Positions 60,809 to 64,000 of a stretch of 64,000 nt of DNA are shown one piece after another. Source of the DNA: Modicisalibacter sp049808615 (GTDB lineage: Bacteria > Pseudomonadota > Gammaproteobacteria > Pseudomonadales > Halomonadaceae); NCBI RefSeq assembly GCF_049808615.1, contig NZ_JBNCAN010000009.1, positions 75,635 through 139,634 of the forward strand. Direction: 5' to 3'. The stretch's first letter is position 1, and every line of letters starts with the position of its first letter. The notes beneath the pieces were generated by a model. That model did not search any database, had not been told where the DNA came from, and saw nothing but the letters and a program-made list of their open reading frames with translations. The position numbers and the translations under genes were made by a program.

Positions 60809-61450
60809 ATGTCGATTCATCCTCGTCTATGGCAGGCCAGCCTGTTGGGACTGTGCCTGTTGCTGAGTGCACCCAGCGTATTGGCTCAGGATAGCGAACT
60901 GTTCGCGCTCAAGAACCGCTGGGAACATATTACCACCCAGACTCCGGAGAACGATCGCGCCGAGGCACTCGATGGCCTCGCGCAGGACGCGAATGCACTC
61001 GTGAGTCAGTATCCCGACAATGCTCGGGTGTTGATCTGGAAAGGCATCGTGCTGGCCTCCCAGGCACGGGTATCAGGGGGCTTGACGGCACTGGGCCTGG
61101 CCAAGGATGCCCGTGTGGTGCTGGAGAGGGCCGTCAAGCTTGACCCTGACGGCAACAATGGCTCGGCTTACGTGACCCTGGGCGCGCTTTATGATCGGGT
61201 CCCCGGTTGGCCAGTGGGTTTCGGAGATGGCGACACCGCCGAGGCCATGTTCCAGAAAGCGCTGGCGATTCGTCCCGATGGCATCGATGTGAATTATTAC
61301 TACGCCGCTTTCCTGGAAGATGAGGGGCACAAGGACCAGGCGCTCGAGCATGCCCGACGCGCTGTGAAAGGCGAGGCACGCAAGGAGCGCGAGGTGTCCG
61401 ATGAGGCTCTACGCGAGCAGGCGCGCGAGCTGTTGGCATCTCTCGAATAG
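60809..61450 (+). CDS. Exported TPR-repeat protein
   Basis: A 213-aa periplasmic protein. The signal peptide is ASLLGLCLLLSAPSVLAQ-like, cut after VLA. The mature part has TPR-type repeats (ALVSQYPDNARVLIWKGIV, LERAVKLDPDGNNGSAYVTLG, MFQKALAIRPDGIDVNYYYAAFL, ALEHARRAVKGE). AAGGAG is seven bases before ATG 60809. It probably mediates protein contacts in the envelope; no enzyme motif is visible. Confidence 0.87.
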   Translation: MSIHPRLWQASLLGLCLLLSAPSVLAQDSELFALKNRWEHITTQTPENDRAEALDGLAQDANALVSQYPDNARVLIWKGIVLASQARVSGGLTALGLAKDARVVLERAVKLDPDGNNGSAYVTLGALYDRVPGWPVGFGDGDTAEAMFQKALAIRPDGIDVNYYYAAFLEDEGHKDQALEHARRAVKGEARKEREVSDEALREQARELLASLE

Positions 61451-61559
61451 CATCGATTGCGGTTGGAATTGGCAGGCGGCGTCCGGATAATGGAGTATTG
61501 TCTGCTGATGTCTGTTTCATTTCATCCTTCACTTTTTCACACCCTGTCAGGGAGGGCGC

Positions 61560-62189
61560 ATGGCCGAAGGGAGCTCGCTGGACACCCCGCGCTTCGATGC
61601 TGGCGATATCGAGCGAACCAGCACCGAAAGCCTGTATCAAGGTTTCTTCAACCTCGAGCAGCGCCATCTGCGTCATCGCTTGTTCGAAGGCGGCTGGAGC
61701 GATGTGATCACCCGCGAGGTGCACGTGCGCTATGATGCGGTAGGGGTCTTGCTCTACGACGTGGAGCGCGACAGCGTCGTCTTGGTGGAGCAGATGCGCG
61801 TTGGCGCTCTGGACGATCCGCTGAGCCCCTGGAAGCTCGAACCGGTAGCGGGATTGATTAAACCAGGAGAACAACCTGCCGATGTAGCTTACCGTGAGTC
61901 CATCGAAGAGGCTGGGTGCGAGATACAGGAGCTGTTCGAGCTGCATACCTATTATCCCAGTCCGGGCGCCTGTAATGAACGGGTTACCCTATTTTGTGGC
62001 CTGGTGGATTCACGCAACTTGGGTGGGGTTCATGGTCTCGAGGAAGAAAACGAGGATATTCTGGTGCATGTGCTATCGTTTGCACGCGCCTGGGAACTCT
62101 TGGGGGCTGGACGACTTGACAACGCCATGTGTTTGATCGCTTTTTATTGGTTGGCTCGGGAGCGGGCCTCATTACGAGCAAGGAGATGA
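61560..62189 (+). CDS. nudF: ADP-ribose pyrophosphatase
   Basis: A 209-aa Nudix hydrolase splitting ADP-ribose to AMP and ribose-5-phosphate. The Nudix box runs GLIKPGEQPADVAYRES then IEEAGCEI, matching Gx5Ex7REUxEExGU. The flanks match NudF (YQGFFNLEQRHLRHRLFEGG, SPGACNERVTLFCG). It is the first gene of nudF-yqiB-cpdA, an order shared with E. coli. Confidence 0.93.
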   Translation: MAEGSSLDTPRFDAGDIERTSTESLYQGFFNLEQRHLRHRLFEGGWSDVITREVHVRYDAVGVLLYDVERDSVVLVEQMRVGALDDPLSPWKLEPVAGLIKPGEQPADVAYRESIEEAGCEIQELFELHTYYPSPGACNERVTLFCGLVDSRNLGGVHGLEEENEDILVHVLSFARAWELLGAGRLDNAMCLIAFYWLARERASLRARR

Positions 62190-62193
62190 CTCA

Positions 62194-62640
62194 TTGACTA
62201 GAACCGCCTATGTAACCGATCTCAAGACACTGCAGGGGGAGTGCACGGCCAACTACCTGCGCATGACCCGACTGCTGGGTGATCTTGATGCCGGTGACGT
62301 GCGCGAGGTGCCGCTGGCGGGCGAGTCGAGTCGTTTCGGTACGTTATGGCTCGAAGTTCTCGAATGTGCCCCCTATACCACGATCGTGCGAGTGACCCAG
62401 ACCGGTATATTGGACGCCTTCATCGAGACACCGCGCATGCTGGTGCATCTCTATCATGATGTGCGCATGGCCGAGGTGACCGACTTCCAGCGTCAGCGTC
62501 ACTTCAACGGTCGCTATCGCTACCCTAATTCGCGCATGCACCAGCCGGATGAAAAGTTGCAGCTCAATCGCTTTTTGGGCGAATGGCTGGATCATGGCTT
62601 TGCCCACGGGCGCGCCGCGCACATGCCGGAATTACGCTAA
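62194..62640 (+). CDS. yqiB: DUF1249 protein, YqiB-like
   Basis: A 148-aa cytosolic protein of the DUF1249/YqiB family, function unknown. Conserved text: CTANYLRMTRLLGD, LEVLECAPYTTIVRVTQ, VHLYHDVRMAEV and YRYPNSRMHQPDEKLQLNRFL. The start is TTG 62194, with AAGGAG about ten bases upstream, only four bases after the nudF stop, so translation is probably coupled. The nudF-yqiB-cpdA order is conserved in gammaproteobacteria. Confidence 0.9.
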   Translation: MTRTAYVTDLKTLQGECTANYLRMTRLLGDLDAGDVREVPLAGESSRFGTLWLEVLECAPYTTIVRVTQTGILDAFIETPRMLVHLYHDVRMAEVTDFQRQRHFNGRYRYPNSRMHQPDEKLQLNRFLGEWLDHGFAHGRAAHMPELR

Positions 62641-62726
62641 GCCCCTATTCTGAGATGAGCTCCTATTCTGAAAGGATCCGTTCTGAAGATTGAGTGTTAC
62701 CAGCAAGCGTCTGGAGTGATGGCCTG

Positions 62727-63449
62727 ATGCGCTTGATTCAGATCACCGACTGCCATCTCCATGCCGATCCCGACGCTTCCTCCCGAACGGGGAATCCGCT
62801 GCGACAACTGCAGAGGGTCGTCGAACGGGCACGGGAGTTTAACCCTGATATCGTCCTCGTGACCGGTGATATCAGCCAGGATCAAACGCGGGATTCCTAT
62901 GGCCGCGCCGCCGAGGCCTTTTCCTCTTTCGGTTGCCCCTGGTTCTGGTGTTCGGGTAACCATGACCAGCCCGGCGTCATGCGTGAAGTGCATCAGATTC
63001 TCGACGAGATCGATCTTGACGCCTGGCGTTTGTTGATTCTCGATTCTCGTGTCGACGGTCAGGCGCATGGTGAATTGGGCGAGTCACAGCGCAAAATGCT
63101 AGCGCGGCGTTTGCAAGAGGATGCTCGACCTACCTTGCTGGCACTTCATCATCCGCCAGTGGCGATCGGATCGGAGTGGATGGACGCCATTGGCCTGATG
63201 GATCGCGAGGCCTTCTGGCAGTCCCTGGCGCCCTATTCCCAGGTGCGCGGTATCCTGTGTGGACATATCCATCAGGCCTTCGAGCAATCGTTCGGCGAGG
63301 TCGTGGTGTATGGATGCCCCGCGACCAGCGACCAATTTCTGGGGGGATCGACTGATTTCGCCGTCGACGAAGCCTCGCCTCCGGGGTTTCGTATTGTCGA
63401 CGTGCAGGATTCTCAGCTAACGACATGGATCGAGCGCGTAGAATTCTGA
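62727..63449 (+). CDS. cpdA: 3',5'-cyclic AMP phosphodiesterase CpdA
   Basis: A 240-aa metallophosphoesterase that hydrolyses cAMP and so lowers CRP activity. All metal motifs are present: ITDCHLH, VTGDISQD, CSGNHDQPG, LHHPPV and CGHIHQ. ATG 62727 has GGAG about ten bases upstream. It is the last gene of the nudF-yqiB-cpdA unit. Confidence 0.93.
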   Translation: MRLIQITDCHLHADPDASSRTGNPLRQLQRVVERAREFNPDIVLVTGDISQDQTRDSYGRAAEAFSSFGCPWFWCSGNHDQPGVMREVHQILDEIDLDAWRLLILDSRVDGQAHGELGESQRKMLARRLQEDARPTLLALHHPPVAIGSEWMDAIGLMDREAFWQSLAPYSQVRGILCGHIHQAFEQSFGEVVVYGCPATSDQFLGGSTDFAVDEASPPGFRIVDVQDSQLTTWIERVEF

Positions 63450-63474
63450 AATTACACTCTTATATATTTTTAAG

Positions 63475-63485
63475 TTCTTAAAGAA
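63475..63485. promoter_or_regulatory. Palindrome in the cysD upstream region
   Basis: TTCTTAAAGAA is a perfect palindrome in a very AT-rich stretch (63450-63505) about 155 bases before cysD. A second, weaker TTCTTAATTCTT follows. CysB, the activator of cys genes, binds AT-rich sites, so it may act here; the motif itself is not diagnostic. Confidence 0.3.
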
Positions 63486-63638
63486 TGTTTCTTAATTCTT
63501 TGACGCTATCAATGTCGTCTCGATAACGTACTCTCCTGACGTTCGAACATAAGCGTGTCGCGCATTAATCGTGCCGGCGATCGTATTGCCACGACGGCTC
63601 ATCGATCCAGATGTCTGTCACGAGAGGATGTACTCCCC

Positions 63639-64000
63639 ATGTCTTCACCCCAGCGCCAGACTCATCTCAAGCAGCTCGAGGCGGAATCGATCCATATCCT
63701 GCGCGAAGTCGCCGCGGAGTTCGCCCACCCGGTGATGCTCTACTCCATCGGCAAGGACTCCTCGGTGATGCTGCACCTGGCACGCAAGGCCTTCTATCCG
63801 GGCACGCCGCCGTTCCCGCTGCTCCACGTCAATACCACCTGGAAGTTCCGCGAGATGATCGAATTCCGCGATCGCATGGCTGCGGAGGTGGGCATGGAGC
63901 TGATCGAACACATCAACGAGGAAGGGCGGGCCGCGGGCATCAATCCCTTCGAGCATGGCAGCGCCAAGTACACCGACATCATGAAGACCCAGTCCCTCAA
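63639..64000 (+). CDS. cysD: Sulfate adenylyltransferase subunit 2 (3' end outside window)
   Basis: The first 120 residues of CysD, which with the GTPase CysN activates sulfate to adenosine phosphosulfate in assimilation. Characteristic text: HLKQLEAESIHILREVAAEF, the PP-loop-like MLYSIGKDSSVMLHLARKAF and GINPFEHGSAKYTDIMKT. The segment reads HVNTTWKF where I recall HVDTTWKF or HVDTGWKF in the family, an Asp-to-Asn change. ATG 63639 has GAGAGGA about 11 bases upstream. The gene runs off the right edge. Confidence 0.94.
   Translation, partial: MSSPQRQTHLKQLEAESIHILREVAAEFAHPVMLYSIGKDSSVMLHLARKAFYPGTPPFPLLHVNTTWKFREMIEFRDRMAAEVGMELIEHINEEGRAAGINPFEHGSAKYTDIMKTQSL

Noticed and set aside
1..64000. 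CRISPR arrays, prophage or complete insertion sequences
   Set aside because: No regularly spaced direct repeats, phage structural genes or intact transposase genes were seen; only an IS3 fragment and a MITE-like repeat are present.

Overview
The window looks like a 64 kb piece of chromosome from a moderately halophilic gammaproteobacterium, most likely Halomonadaceae (Halomonas or a close relative). The reasons are the gene orders (nudE/hslR/hslO/pckA, HAD/rppH/ptsP/lgt/thyA/folA as in Pseudomonas, gshA/dsbB/rsd, nudF/yqiB/cpdA), a strongly acidic porin, fairly GC-rich coding sequence, and many TRAP, chemotaxis and c-di-GMP genes. No rRNA operon, CRISPR array, prophage or complete insertion sequence is visible. 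The assignment rests on gene content remembered from these groups; no database search was run. Layout: (1) 1-2024, the 3' part of a Lon-type protease. (2) 2025-5640, an AT-rich island with an IS3-type transposase remnant, an asparagine-synthase-like protein and a phosphoribosyltransferase/HAD fusion, bracketed by a 16-bp near-identical direct repeat. It ends beside a 36-aa small ORF and a perfect FNR/Anr-type palindrome. (3) 5665-19128, mainly housekeeping: Gfo/Idh/MocA oxidoreductase, nudE, hslR-hslO, pckA, exported MsrB, a chemoreceptor with a candidate sigma-28 promoter, tex, gshA, dsbB, rsd. (4) 19264-24249, an RND efflux pair and a HAD phosphatase on the minus strand. (5) 24406-33708, rppH-ptsP, an NRDE protein, a MITE-like repeat, a membrane sensor-receiver protein with no ATPase domain, lgt-thyA-folA and a ProQ/FinO protein. 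(6) 34234-39780, porin, a RelE/XRE toxin-antitoxin pair, a YeaO-like protein, a diguanylate cyclase and an AT-rich stretch with two small unknown genes. (7) 39929-48419, an exported serine hydrolase, then a tight catabolic operon: TRAP transporter, glutamine-synthetase-like ligase, aldehyde dehydrogenase, iron alcohol dehydrogenase. (8) 48456-56204, a metallophosphoesterase, ene-reductase genes divergent from a LysR regulator, an exported phosphodiesterase, a TrkA-type K+ channel and tRNA-Arg(CCT). (9) 56347-64000, cmoM, rsmC, a SIMPL protein, a decayed photoactive-yellow-protein-type 4-coumarate:CoA ligase, greB, a TPR protein, nudF-yqiB-cpdA and the start of cysD. Most notable: the TRAP/ligase/ADH/ALDH operon, which fits gamma-glutamyl-protected catabolism of an imported amine or amino alcohol; the ligase whose C-terminal lid has been deleted while its natural C-terminal tail survives in another frame; the PRTase-HAD fusion that has lost its HAD nucleophile; the small ORF beside an FNR box; and the receiver protein at the ptsP locus that lacks a kinase ATPase domain.
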